DNA of 36,584 bases from Ectothiorhodospiraceae bacterium (GTDB lineage Bacteria > Pseudomonadota > Gammaproteobacteria > HK1). Position numbers and translations under genes: made by a program. Below the pieces are notes generated by a model. That model saw only the letters and a list, made by a program, of their open reading frames with translations. It was not told where the DNA came from and did no database searches. Below, piece after piece: positions 6,432 through 13,978 of this stretch. Each line of letters begins with the position of its first letter. The stretch's first letter is position 1. The stretch is from NCBI GenBank assembly GCA_024234875.1, contig JACKNM010000028.1, positions 1-36,584 of the forward strand. The letters run 5' to 3'.

Positions 6432-6980
6432 CTACGACCCGGCGCACTCCCGTGCGATCACCGAGTGCGCCTTGGTGAAGCCCATCAGGGAGTAGGTGTC
6501 GCGCGTCGCGGTACCACGCGCGGACTGGCCCTCGACGACCATCTTCGCGCCGGCCTTCATCGCCTTGACCAGCACCGGCCCCTCGTCGGGACGCGCGACC
6601 CACGCACTGCTGCCGTGGGTCGCGAGCTCGAAGCTGGCATCGTCGGCCCGCCCCTGGACGGTGACCTTGGCGGCCGCCCCGGGCTTGAACGCGTAGCCGA
6701 GCTCGAAGCTCACACGGTCGAATCGCTGCTCCGCGGGGCGGCGCGTGACGAACACCCACACCTCTCCGCGGCGCTGGTACTGCCCCTCCGCCAGCTCCGG
6801 CTGGGCCCACATCATGCAGGCCTTCTTGCCGTCGTCGTCGAAGCGGGTGGCGGTCCAGGCCTTGTAGGTACCGAGCGCCTCGGTCGCCGCGAGAGCCGCC
6901 GCCGGCAGCAGGGCTGCGAGACCGACGACCGCCGCGCGTTCCCGCGTAGGACCGCGTCTTCGATGTGTGATGCGCGACAT
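6432..6980 (-). CDS. invasion-associated locus B (IalB)-like exported protein
   Basis: A 182-residue protein with an Arg-rich N-terminus (3-14), a hydrophobic segment 16-30 and an ALAA cleavage region, so exported. The mature part follows the IalB pattern: an opening W-T-A-x-R-F-D-D-D-G-K-K-A-C, a central FELGYAFKPGAAAKVTVQG, then LVKAMKAGAKMVVEGQSARGT, DTYSLMGFTKA and a C-terminal Cys that may pair with the early one. IalB was named in Bartonella, but homologues are widespread in non-pathogens and act as periplasmic or surface proteins of unclear function. It is monocistronic and convergent with the HAD gene. A CATAAT -10-like hexamer and palindromic repeats lie upstream. Confidence 0.8.
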   Translation of the reverse strand: MSRITHRRRGPTRERAAVVGLAALLPAAALAATEALGTYKAWTATRFDDDGKKACMMWAQPELAEGQYQRRGEVWVFVTRRPAEQRFDRVSFELGYAFKPGAAAKVTVQGRADDASFELATHGSSAWVARPDEGPVLVKAMKAGAKMVVEGQSARGTATRDTYSLMGFTKAHSVIARECAGS

Positions 6981-7007
6981 CGGGCGATGGCTGTTGCTCG
7001 GGAATCG

Positions 7008-7044
7008 GAAGCCCGATTATGCCCGAAGCCCGTCGACTGTCGAC
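7008..7044 (-). promoter_or_regulatory. candidate promoter and operator of the IalB-like gene
   Basis: Minus-strand CATAAT (plus positions 7016-7021, 5 of 6 to the -10 consensus) lies 35 nt before the ATG. It is flanked by a direct repeat GAAGCCCG (7008-7015 and 7025-7032). The palindrome GTCGAC-T-GTCGAC (7032-7044) covers the expected -35 region. The arrangement looks like a repressor or activator site, but no regulator gene is nearby. Confidence 0.4.
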
Positions 7045-7109
7045 CCGGCCGGCCGCCCCCGCGACCGCCTGGGAAGGCCGATTCGCGCACAGCCGGGCGG
7101 CACCGGGCT

Positions 7110-7118
7110 TGGTAGCAT
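7110..7118 (+). promoter_or_regulatory. candidate extended -10 element for the 17-kDa antigen-type gene
   Basis: TGG-TAGCAT has the TGn extension followed by a -10-like hexamer, 78 nt before the ATG at 7197. No -35 match. Confidence 0.4.
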
Positions 7119-7196
7119 CCGTGCGCAATGGGTGACGTCTCGATGCCGTCGCCCACCCGGCGCCGGCACCAACCGCGAGACGGAGGGCAACCGAAG

Positions 7197-7700
7197 ATGC
7201 GAGCTCCGACCTTGATGGCAGTGACGATGGCGGCCGCGCTGGCCGCGACGGCCGGCACCGCGCGCGGCGCCGAGGACTGCGAGCGCGAAGGCAGTGGCAA
7301 CGAGATCGTCGGCACCCTGATCGGCGCCGCGGTGGGCGGGCTGATCGGCTCGCGCATCGGCTCCGGCGGCGGGAACAAGGTGGCGATCGGGGCCGGTGTG
7401 CTCGCCGGCGGGCTGCTCGGCAACCGCATCGGTCGCAACCTCGACTGTCGTGACCGTCAGATGCACGGCGCGGCGGCCCAGGACGCATTCGAGTACCAGC
7501 GCTCGGGCACCGCCTCGACCTGGCGCAACCCGGATTCCGGCAACGAGGGTGCAATCACCCCGACCCGCACCTACCAGCGCGCCGACGGTCGCTACTGCCG
7601 TGACTTCCAGCAGACCATCGAGGCCAGCGGTAGCGCCCAGTCGGGGACCGGCACCGCCTGCCGGCTCGACGACGGAACCTGGGAGATCCTGGAAGGATGA
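7197..7700 (+). CDS. 17-kDa surface antigen-type, glycine-zipper 2TM protein
   Basis: A 167-residue protein from the ATG at 7197, chosen because GGAGGG precedes it and the next residues form a signal peptide with a cut near ARGA (residues 20-25). The middle holds a glycine zipper (GTLIGAAVGGLIGSRIG, then AIGAGVLAGGLLGNRIG, about 35-80), a membrane hairpin typical of Rickettsia 17-kDa antigen relatives. The C-terminal part has the RTYQRADGRYCRDFQQT and GTACRLDDGTWEIL stretches common to this family, with two Cys. There is no lipobox Cys at the cleavage point, unlike rickettsial members. Probably an outer-membrane or periplasmic envelope protein; function unknown. Convergent with hslO, 7 bp apart. 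Confidence 0.85.
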   Translation: MRAPTLMAVTMAAALAATAGTARGAEDCEREGSGNEIVGTLIGAAVGGLIGSRIGSGGGNKVAIGAGVLAGGLLGNRIGRNLDCRDRQMHGAAAQDAFEYQRSGTASTWRNPDSGNEGAITPTRTYQRADGRYCRDFQQTIEASGSAQSGTGTACRLDDGTWEILEG

Positions 7701-7707
7701 GCGCCGA

Positions 7708-8607
7708 TCAGTGCCGGGTGTCGCCGGCGCTGACCGAGTCGGTGGCGCAGAACAGCTCCGCGACGTCGACCTGGTCGAAGCGGTAGCGGGCGGCGCAGAA
7801 CTCGCAATCGACCTGCACGTGCCCCTGCTCGGCGAGGATGTCCTCGACCTCGGGCTGGCCGAGCCCGAGCAGCATTCGTTTCACCCGCTCGCGGGAGCAC
7901 CGGCAGCCGAATCCCCAGCGCTCGGGCTCGAACACGCGCACCGCCTCCTGGTGGTAGAGGCGGCGCAGCAGGTCGTTGTGGCCGAGGCCGAGCAGCTCCG
8001 CCGAGGTGACGGTGTCGGCCAGGGTGACGTGGCGATCCCAGGCGTCGGGGTCGTGGTGCTCGAGCCCTTCACGCCCGGCGCGGCCAGGCACCCGCTGCAG
8101 CATCATCCCCGCCGCCTGGCGACCGTCCGCCGCGAGCCAGAGCCGGGTCGGAAGCTGCTCGGAGCGGTCGAAATACGTCTGCAACGCGTCGGCGATCCCC
8201 GCGCCCTCCAGCTCGACCAGCCCCTGGTAGCGCTCGCGCCCCTCCCCGGGATCGACGGTGATGGCGAGCCGCGAGCGGCCGAACAGCGTGGTCAGGTCGC
8301 CGTCCTCCGGGACCGTGCCGCGCCAGCGAGCGAGCCCGCGCAGGGTGCGGCTCCCGCTCGCCTCGACCACCAGCAGCGTCAGCGGTCCGCCGCCACTCGC
8401 CTGCAGGATCAACGAGCCGTCGAACTTGATGGTCGACGCGAGCAGCGCCACCGCGGCCGCGGCCTCGCCGAGCACGCGCCGCACCGGAGCCGGGTAGTCC
8501 TGCCGCTCGAGCAGCGTCTGCCAGGTCTGGTCCAGGTGAACCAGCTCGCCGCGCACACCGGACGCCTCGAGCAGGAAGCGCTGCAGGGTATCGGGATGGA
8601 CCGCCAC
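7708..8607 (-). CDS. hslO: redox-regulated chaperone Hsp33
   Basis: A 299-residue cytoplasmic holdase activated by oxidation. The C-terminal zinc-switch is intact: C235-R-C237 and C268-E-F-C271 (CxC and CxxC spaced 30 residues). The N-terminal domain shows typical stretches such as AVALLASTIKFDGSLILQ and the LGHNDLLRRLYHQEAVRVFEPE linker. Length matches E. coli HslO (292). Zinc release and disulfide formation at these cysteines unfold the linker and turn on chaperone activity, which is family knowledge. No partner gene (hslR) is adjacent. The upstream 262 bp to the divergent hydrolase gene holds no other gene. Confidence 0.96.
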   Translation of the reverse strand: MAVHPDTLQRFLLEASGVRGELVHLDQTWQTLLERQDYPAPVRRVLGEAAAAVALLASTIKFDGSLILQASGGGPLTLLVVEASGSRTLRGLARWRGTVPEDGDLTTLFGRSRLAITVDPGEGRERYQGLVELEGAGIADALQTYFDRSEQLPTRLWLAADGRQAAGMMLQRVPGRAGREGLEHHDPDAWDRHVTLADTVTSAELLGLGHNDLLRRLYHQEAVRVFEPERWGFGCRCSRERVKRMLLGLGQPEVEDILAEQGHVQVDCEFCAARYRFDQVDVAELFCATDSVSAGDTRH

Positions 8608-8754
8608 TGCGTCAGCAGCCGCCGCGGGGCGCGGTCATGGACAGGTGGTGAGGTGCTGGCATGGACTCTCCCCATTCGCCGTCGAGGCCGCCACCGCCGG
8701 CCCGCGACGACCGCGCGGCGCGCGGAGACTGGCCGCGCCGCCGGGCCGGACGGC

Positions 8755-8763
8755 TGATAGACT
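8755..8763 (+). promoter_or_regulatory. candidate extended -10 element upstream of the MBL-fold gene
   Basis: TGA-TAGACT is an extended -10-like element 106 nt before the ATG at 8870. A 7-bp stem-loop (8769-8789) lies directly downstream in the predicted leader. Confidence 0.3.
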
Positions 8764-8869
8764 GCGTCGCCCGTCTCGACGCGACGGGCATTCTACCCCA
8801 GGCGACGATCCCACCCATGCAGCCTTCGCACCCGACCTCGCGCCGCGCCACGACCACCGTGAGGGCCGG

Positions 8870-9934
8870 ATGAGCCCGGCGCGCACCGCCGGCGAGCATC
8901 ACCGTCCAGGCCATGCCCCCGACGGTCTGGTCTACCCCTGGCGCACCCCGCCGGCCCCGGGCGAGCACATCCTGGTTGCCGCCGGCGTGCACTGGATTCG
9001 GATGCCGCTGCCGTTTCGGCTCGACCACATCAACCTCTGGCTGCTCGAGGACGACGACGGCTGGACCCTGGTCGACTGTGGGGTCGACCGTCCGGAGGTC
9101 CGCGCCTTGTGGTCGCGATTTCTGGCCGGCCCACTGGCCGACGCGCCGCCGCGTCGAATCGTCGCCACCCACTTCCATCCGGACCACCTGGGGCTCGGCG
9201 GCTGGCTCGCCCACCGCACCGGCGCGAGCCTGTGGATGACCCGCGACGAGTGGATGACCGGCTCCCTGCTCTACCACGACCAGGACGGGCATCACGCCGG
9301 GCACCAGATCGCGCTCCTCGCCCGGCACGGCTTGCCGACCGAGCTCGCCGCGCGCCTCGGTGCTCGCGGCAACACCTATCGGCCGCTGATGTCGGCGCCG
9401 CCGGCCGAGCACGTGCGCCTGCGCGACGGCGACCGACTGACCATCGGCGGGCGGACCTGGCAGGTGCGGATCGGGCGCGGACACGCCCCGGAGCACGCCT
9501 GCCTCCACTGCCCCTCGCTCGGGGTCCTGATCGCCGGCGATCAGGTGCTACCACGCATCACCCCGAACGTCAGCCTCTCGGCGATGGAGCCAGACGCCGA
9601 TCCCCTCGACGAGTACCTGCAGACGCTGAGCGCCCTGCGCGACCTGCCCGACGACACGCTGGTGCTGCCGTCACACCGCTTGCCGTTCCGAGGGCTCATC
9701 ACCCGCCTCGACGCCATCGCCCGACACCACCAGGAACGGCTCGACGCGCTGCTCGCGGCGCTCGCCGCGCCAGCCGACGCCTTCGGCCTCCTCCCGGTGC
9801 TGTTCGACCGCACCCTCGATCTCCACGAGGTCTGGTTCGCGATGGGGGAGATGCTGGCCCACCTGCGCCATCTCGAGCACCTCGGCTCGGTGCGGCGAGT
9901 GGGCCGCGACCCGATCCGATTCGTGCGTGCCTGA
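8870..9934 (+). CDS. metallo-beta-lactamase-fold hydrolase
   Basis: A 354-residue soluble protein with the MBL metal motif THFHPDHLG (HxHxDH), an N-terminal LDHINLWLLEDDDGWTLVDCG strand pair, a later metal His in GHAPEHACLHC, the bridging Asp in LIAGDQVLP and the terminal His in LPSHRLPFRGL. After the fold comes a helical C-terminal region (about 275-354) like the winged-helix part of LACTB2-type MBL hydrolases. These enzymes cleave thioesters, lactones, phosphodiesters or RNA; the substrate cannot be read from sequence. The ATG at 8870 is preceded by GAGG and lies before the first conserved block. The gene stands alone. Confidence 0.85.
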   Translation: MSPARTAGEHHRPGHAPDGLVYPWRTPPAPGEHILVAAGVHWIRMPLPFRLDHINLWLLEDDDGWTLVDCGVDRPEVRALWSRFLAGPLADAPPRRIVATHFHPDHLGLGGWLAHRTGASLWMTRDEWMTGSLLYHDQDGHHAGHQIALLARHGLPTELAARLGARGNTYRPLMSAPPAEHVRLRDGDRLTIGGRTWQVRIGRGHAPEHACLHCPSLGVLIAGDQVLPRITPNVSLSAMEPDADPLDEYLQTLSALRDLPDDTLVLPSHRLPFRGLITRLDAIARHHQERLDALLAALAAPADAFGLLPVLFDRTLDLHEVWFAMGEMLAHLRHLEHLGSVRRVGRDPIRFVRA

Positions 9935-9960
9935 GCGCCTCGCGCGGGCTCCGGGCGGGC

Positions 9961-10584
9961 TCAGCGCAGGGCGAGGAGGAACTCCTGGAGGCCCTCTCCG
10001 AGGAGAAAGGAGTGCTGGAGGCGCAAGCCCGGCATCAGCCGCTCCAGCACCCCCGGCGACAGCCGAGGGCCGGGCATGACGCGGTCGTCCTCGGGCGCGT
10101 AGTGCAGCACCTGGTCGCGGCCGACGGTGATGCGCGCGGGCCGGGCCGGGATTCGCTCCCCGGTGGGCCCGACGACGTGCACCAGGCTGGCCGGCCCGAT
10201 GCTGGCGCGGATGTGCGCGGTGAGCGCCCCGAGCATGATCGGATGCAGGTAGCAGGGGAGATCCCAGGCGAGCACCAGATCGAACCGCTCGCGCGCCGAG
10301 TGGACGAACGCCCGGGCGAGCGCCACCTCGGCCTCCGCGACCGCGTCGCCCTCCTGTGGCGGGCGCCAGTCGAGCAGATCGGCGGCAAGATCCTCCAGGC
10401 ACAGCCGGCACGGTGCCTGCCCGAAGAAGCCGAGCGTCGCCGTCATCGGCGGGCCGAGATCGAGCACGCTGAGGCGACGGTCCCCGAGCAGGCGCTCGGA
10501 GACCGTTCGAAACGCCGGCGAGCGCAGCGCACGCTCGGCGGTCGGTGAGGTCGAGCCAGCCCCGGCGGGAAACACCGCGGCCAT
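9961..10584 (-). CDS. uncharacterised protein resembling a degenerate class-I methyltransferase
   Basis: A 207-residue soluble protein. It has a SAM-methyltransferase-like layout: VLDLGPPMTATLGFFG at 40-55 (a motif I-like D-L-G but with PP where a glycine is expected), an acidic turn RLCLEDL near 60-66, and RFDLVLAWDLPCYL about 99-112 in the position of motif IV. The missing glycine-rich loop makes catalysis doubtful; it may be a structural relative. The gene begins 11 bp after the bactofilin stop codon and is surely co-transcribed with it. That suggests a role linked to the bactofilin scaffold, which is inference only. Confidence 0.65.
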   Translation of the reverse strand: MAAVFPAGAGSTSPTAERALRSPAFRTVSERLLGDRRLSVLDLGPPMTATLGFFGQAPCRLCLEDLAADLLDWRPPQEGDAVAEAEVALARAFVHSARERFDLVLAWDLPCYLHPIMLGALTAHIRASIGPASLVHVVGPTGERIPARPARITVGRDQVLHYAPEDDRVMPGPRLSPGVLERLMPGLRLQHSFLLGEGLQEFLLALR

Positions 10585-10595
10585 CCGCCCCCGCC

Positions 10596-11102
10596 TCAGC
10601 CCGCGGACTTGCCGAGCGAGCCCTTCATCGCGTCCGGGCCGGAGCCCTTGATGTCGGCGACCTTGCCGCGCCCCTCGCTCGCGGTCACCGTCTCCATGTC
10701 GATCGAGCCCTTGAAGCGGCAGCCGTCCTCCAGGGTCACCCGTGGCGAGACGATGTTCCCGCGCACGTTGCCGGACTTGCGCACCACCACCTGCTCCTCG
10801 CCGTGCAGGTCACCCTCGACGTGCCCGTCGACCTGGACCGCGCGGGCGTGCACGGTGGCGTTGACGCGGCCGTCCTTGCCGACCGTCAGCAGATTCTTGC
10901 GCAGCGTCACCGTGCCCTCGATCTGACCCTGGACCACCAGGTCCTCGTCACCCTCGAGATCACCGCTGATTCGGATCGAGGGCCCGATCACCGCGGCACC
11001 GCCGGTCGACGGCGCGCGCGCCGCGGCGCTGCTCGGGGCGGGGGAAGGTGGCTGGACCACGGGATCCTCTCGGGACGTCTCGTTGTCGTTTCGCTTGAAC
11101 AT
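10596..11102 (-). CDS. bactofilin family cytoskeletal protein
   Basis: A 168-residue bactofilin (DUF583). An unstructured Pro/Ala-rich N-terminus (1-35) precedes the beta-helical core (about 36-140), in which hydrophobic strands repeat: ISGDLEGDEDLVVQGQIEGTV, ARAVQVDGHVEGDL, VVRKSGNVRGNI and VTLEDGCRFKGSI. Bactofilins polymerise without nucleotide into membrane-associated scaffolds for cell shape, stalks or polar complexes. The start ATG at 11102 has a strong Shine-Dalgarno (AGGAGG, 8 nt spacing). Many gammaproteobacteria pair it with a LytM peptidase; here the neighbour is the methyltransferase-like gene instead. Confidence 0.92.
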   Translation of the reverse strand: MFKRNDNETSREDPVVQPPSPAPSSAAARAPSTGGAAVIGPSIRISGDLEGDEDLVVQGQIEGTVTLRKNLLTVGKDGRVNATVHARAVQVDGHVEGDLHGEEQVVVRKSGNVRGNIVSPRVTLEDGCRFKGSIDMETVTASEGRGKVADIKGSGPDAMKGSLGKSAG

Positions 11103-11500
11103 TCGGCTCCCCTCCTCTCGGGGTTGGCTTCGTGACGGGCCTGTCCTGAGCGTGCCCTGCTTCGGGGCCGCTCTGTGATCGCCCACCCGCCACCGTCGGA
11201 CCGGTGGGCGTGGTGGGCGCCGGACGTCGTCCGTGCGTCCTGGTCGCGGGGCGGGCACGTCGACCCGCCGGCTCGAGACCCGCTCCGGCATCCGCCGCAA
11301 CGGTCCCGCTCCGCCTCGCGACCCGACCGCGGCCGACAGCGTCGACTCGCCCTCGCCGTGGGCACGAGACGCGGGATGCCGGACACCCGTCCGGCGACCC
11401 CGTCGCAGAGTATAGACAAGCGTGCCGATCCGACCTCCGCGGCGCCGGAGCCGGCTCGCCGCCGGCACTGCGCAACGCACCCGGTGGTTCTACCAGGCGG
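11103..11500. other. 398-bp intergenic region upstream of the bactofilin gene
   Basis: No gene found. Reading frames stay open here on both strands but have no coding character or ribosome-binding sites. It probably contains the bactofilin promoter (11409-11414) and an approximately 300-nt leader. Inside the leader CGCCCACC (11180-11187) is complementary to two adjacent copies of GGTGGGCG (11203-11210 and 11212-11219), so two mutually exclusive 8-bp stems can form. Confidence 0.6.
11409..11414 (-). promoter_or_regulatory. candidate -10 element for the bactofilin operon
   Basis: Minus-strand TATACT in the context GTCTATACTC, identical over 10 bases to the site before qmcA. It lies about 300 nt upstream of the bactofilin ATG. 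No convincing -35. Confidence 0.4.
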
Positions 11501-12460
11501 TCATGGCGATCGCAGGGCGAGATCGTGGCGCTGCGAGGGCAACCGCGAGATGCGAAGCGACCCGAGCAGCCGGGCGAGGAACGGACCGTCGTCGGCAGTG
11601 AGGAGGTGGTCCTCGCCGAAGCGCACGGTGGTGACCCGGCCGTGCAGCGCCTCGACGTTGCCCATGTCCTGGCTGCGGCTGGACAGCAGTAGATGGCCGA
11701 GGAACCCGATCGGCGTGGCGGTGTCCCGCACCACCGCCACGTAGCGCGCCGGCGGGTGGGGCTGGTGGTTCAACCAGTGCAGGAGATTGCCCGGCCGCTC
11801 GGTCGCCAGCTCGCCGAGCAGGCTCAGCGTGTCGTTCGCGACGCCGAGCCCGAAGCGACGCACCAGCTCCTCGGCCATCGGCTCGCCGAGCGAGCGCGCG
11901 AGCTCCTGCATCAGCTCACCGCCGAGCCGAGCCGCGATGTCGGCGACCTCGAGCCCGAGGTGGGGGCTGGCGATGGTGATCAGGGTCGCGACCGGCACGT
12001 CGGGGTGCTTCACCATCTGCAGGCGCGCCAACACCCCGCCAGCAGAATGCCCGACCAGCGTGAGCGATTCGCCGGGATGGGCCTCGACCAGGTGGCGGAG
12101 GTAACGGTCGAGCACCGTGACCTGGTCCGCGAGCGGGGCGAAGGTCGGGATCGCGGCGGTGTAGACGGTGCGCGCGCCGCCGGTGTCACCACCGCGCGCT
12201 CCGACCCCGTCGCCGTCGATGCGCAGGTGGCCGCCGTCGGTCCAGCCGGCGTCGACCAGCGCGCCCACCACGCCCGCTTCCCGCCACACCCGGCCATCGG
12301 TCTGGAAACCGGGCAACAGCACCGCCACGTCGGCCCGTGCCGGGGCGGCGAGCAGCACCGACACGATGGCCAGCCAACCGATGGCGACGGAGCGCGCGCA
12401 GAGCCGGTAGGGCGACCGACGTCGTCGCCGCGCAATGGTCGAGGGAAGCGTCGTCGCCAT
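11501..12460 (-). CDS. exported alpha/beta-hydrolase (lipase/esterase-like)
   Basis: A 319-residue protein with a signal peptide: an Arg-rich start, hydrophobic 24-41, ARA cleavage near 41-43. The mature enzyme begins VAVLLPGFQTDGRVW, the oxyanion-loop strand, and has the nucleophile elbow G137-H-S139-A-G, followed by ITIASPHLGLEVADIA typical of PGAP1/triacylglycerol-lipase relatives. A candidate catalytic His is in FGEDHLLTADDG near the C-terminus. Probably a periplasmic or secreted ester hydrolase; substrate unknown. A possible catalytic Asp is in the VVRDTATPIGF region, typical of the fold. Monocistronic, divergent from the glutaredoxin-like gene. Confidence 0.8.
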   Translation of the reverse strand: MATTLPSTIARRRRRSPYRLCARSVAIGWLAIVSVLLAAPARADVAVLLPGFQTDGRVWREAGVVGALVDAGWTDGGHLRIDGDGVGARGGDTGGARTVYTAAIPTFAPLADQVTVLDRYLRHLVEAHPGESLTLVGHSAGGVLARLQMVKHPDVPVATLITIASPHLGLEVADIAARLGGELMQELARSLGEPMAEELVRRFGLGVANDTLSLLGELATERPGNLLHWLNHQPHPPARYVAVVRDTATPIGFLGHLLLSSRSQDMGNVEALHGRVTTVRFGEDHLLTADDGPFLARLLGSLRISRLPSQRHDLALRSP

Positions 12461-12579
12461 GGACTGGACCGTCGCGCGCGGCCGGTGACACCGGTCCGCG
12501 AATCGGGGGCCTCCGACGATACCGCCGCTCTACACGCACCCGCAACGCCACCCCTCACGGTGGCGCCACCGTCCGGGAC

Positions 12580-12588
12580 TGGGATAAT
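12580..12588 (+). promoter_or_regulatory. candidate extended -10 for the glutaredoxin-like operon
   Basis: TGG-GATAAT has the TGn extension plus a hexamer matching 5 of 6 to TATAAT. It ends 34 nt before the GTG at 12623. A -35 is not evident, as allowed for extended -10 promoters. Confidence 0.5.
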
Positions 12589-12622
12589 CGCGAGTCGTCG
12601 CCCACCTCCCACGGAGAGTCCG

Positions 12623-12913
12623 GTGTCAGAGTGCGCCCCGACCCGACCCGCCGCCCCGCGCCCACGGCTCGTCCTCTACGGCCGAGCCGAGTGCCACCTC
12701 TGCGTCGAGATGTGGGCGGAGCTCGAGGCGGCACGCGCGCGTCACGCGGCCGACCTCAGCTGGGTCGAGGTCGACGACGACCCGGCCATCGCCGAGCGCT
12801 ACGGCCCGCGGGTGCCGGTGCTGGTGCTCGACGAGGAGGAGGTGTGCCACTACTTCCTGGACGAGGACATGCTGCGGCTGTTCCTCACGCGCTGGCACGA
12901 GGCGCGGCGATGA
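12623..12913 (+). CDS. glutaredoxin-like (DUF836) thiol protein
   Basis: A 96-residue protein of the DUF836 glutaredoxin-like family. It shows the strand RLVLYGRAECHLCVEMWAEL with an intact C-H-L-C redox motif, the central WVEVDDDPAIAERYG and the cis-Pro segment RVPVLVLDEEEVCHYFLDED. Start GTG at 12623 follows GGAG and fits the usual N-terminus. Likely a thiol-disulfide or persulfide protein in the cytoplasm; partners unknown. Its TGA overlaps the ATG of the ATL gene (ATGA), so the two are coupled. Confidence 0.85.
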   Translation: MSECAPTRPAAPRPRLVLYGRAECHLCVEMWAELEAARARHAADLSWVEVDDDPAIAERYGPRVPVLVLDEEEVCHYFLDEDMLRLFLTRWHEARR

Positions 12914-13449
12914 GTCGCGCGCGACCGGCGCGCCCGCCGGGCGGCGCGGAGGCCCCGCGGCTCCAGGCCTGGCGACCACCGGGCGTGGCCCCGCCGCGAG
13001 CGCCGGTCGCGACCCCGGAGCCGGCCGACGCCGGGAGCGTCTACGACCGGATCTACGCCTGGGTGACGCGCATCCCGCCCGGAAAGGTCGCGACCTACGG
13101 CCAGATTGCCGCGCTGGTCGGGCGCTGCACGCCGCGGATGGTGGGATATGCGCTCGCCGCGCTGCCCGCCGAGCGGGCAGAGGTGCCATGGCAACGGGTG
13201 GTCAATGCGGCCGGCGCGGTCAGCGAGCGCGGTGAGGGCGGCGGCACGGACCATCAGCAAGCTCGCCTGCGCGCCGAAGGCGTCCTGCTCGACCGCCGCG
13301 GGCGCATCGACCTCGAGCGGTTCCGCTGGCAGGGACCGGAGGAGCCGGTGCTCGGTCCGGACCCCGGCGAGGGGGCCACCGACCCGCCGCCCCACGACGA
13401 CCGGCCCGGGAGCCGCGGCTCACGCCCACGCCCGAGGACTCGGCGATGA
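12910..13449 (+). CDS. alkyltransferase-like (ATL) DNA-lesion-binding protein
   Basis: A 179-residue MGMT-related protein. The core (about 43-120) has IYAWVTRIPPGKVATYGQIA, the Arg-finger helix CTPRMVGYALAAL (R76) and the active-site loop PWQRVVNAAG. Trp94 takes the place of the acceptor Cys of MGMT (PCHRV). That substitution defines ATL proteins, which bind O6-alkylguanine without repairing it and hand it to nucleotide excision repair. It carries a Pro/Ala-rich N-terminal extension (1-42) and a disordered Arg/Pro-rich tail (about 135-179) not seen in the roughly 110-130-residue family members. Coupled by ATGA overlaps to the glutaredoxin-like gene upstream and the GNAT gene downstream. Confidence 0.88.
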   Translation: MSRARPARPPGGAEAPRLQAWRPPGVAPPRAPVATPEPADAGSVYDRIYAWVTRIPPGKVATYGQIAALVGRCTPRMVGYALAALPAERAEVPWQRVVNAAGAVSERGEGGGTDHQQARLRAEGVLLDRRGRIDLERFRWQGPEEPVLGPDPGEGATDPPPHDDRPGSRGSRPRPRTRR

Positions 13450-13940
13450 TCGCACGCATCCGCACCGTCACCGGCGCCGACCTCGCCGCCGTCCACGCCC
13501 TGAACGAGGGGGCGCTGCCGCACGTGAACCGGGTCGACGAGTCGGTGCTCGACTGGTTCCGAGCCGAGGCCACGCGTTTCGTGGTGGCCGAGGTCGACGG
13601 CGAGATCCGGGCCTTCATGGTCGCGCTCGCCCCCCCGACCGCCTACTGGAGCGACAACTACAACTGGTTCGTCGAGCGCCACACGGGCTTCGTCTACGTC
13701 GACCGCGTCGCCGTCCACCCCGACTGGCACGGACGCGGCCTCGGCCGCGCCCTCTACGACGATCTGCTCGCCGCCGCCCGGCGCGCCGGCGACATCCGCG
13801 CCGTCGCCTGCGAGGTCAACCTGCGTCCCCCGAACCCCGGCTCGCTGGCCTTCCACCGCCGCCTCGGCTTCCGCGAGGTCGGCGAGCTCGACCACGACGG
13901 CGGCGCGAAGCGGGTGGCGATGCTGATGCGCACGGTGTGA
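13446..13940 (+). CDS. GNAT-family N-acetyltransferase
   Basis: A 164-residue single-domain acetyltransferase. The acetyl-CoA motif A is VYVDRVAVHPDWHGRGLGRALYDDL (around 79-103), with the pyrophosphate loop H-G-R-G-L-G. Motif B follows as the C-terminal FHRRLGFREVG. The VDRVAV and NPGSLAFHRRLGF patterns are those of RimI-like GNATs. Acceptor unknown. The start ATG overlaps the stop of the ATL gene by 4 bp, making it the last gene of the three-gene operon. Confidence 0.88.
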   Translation: MIARIRTVTGADLAAVHALNEGALPHVNRVDESVLDWFRAEATRFVVAEVDGEIRAFMVALAPPTAYWSDNYNWFVERHTGFVYVDRVAVHPDWHGRGLGRALYDDLLAAARRAGDIRAVACEVNLRPPNPGSLAFHRRLGFREVGELDHDGGAKRVAMLMRTV

Positions 13941-13978
13941 GCACCGGGGCCGGGCACCGCACCGACGCCGCCAGCGGG

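Noticed and set aside
8769..8789. 7-bp stem-loop (GCCCGTC / GACGGGC) upstream of the MBL-fold gene
   Set aside because: Short GC stems are common by chance here, and there is no T-run or ligand motif.
10596..11480. Upstream extension of the bactofilin frame
   Set aside because: The added residues are Arg-rich filler. The ATG at 11102 has a strong ribosome-binding site and fits the family N-terminus.
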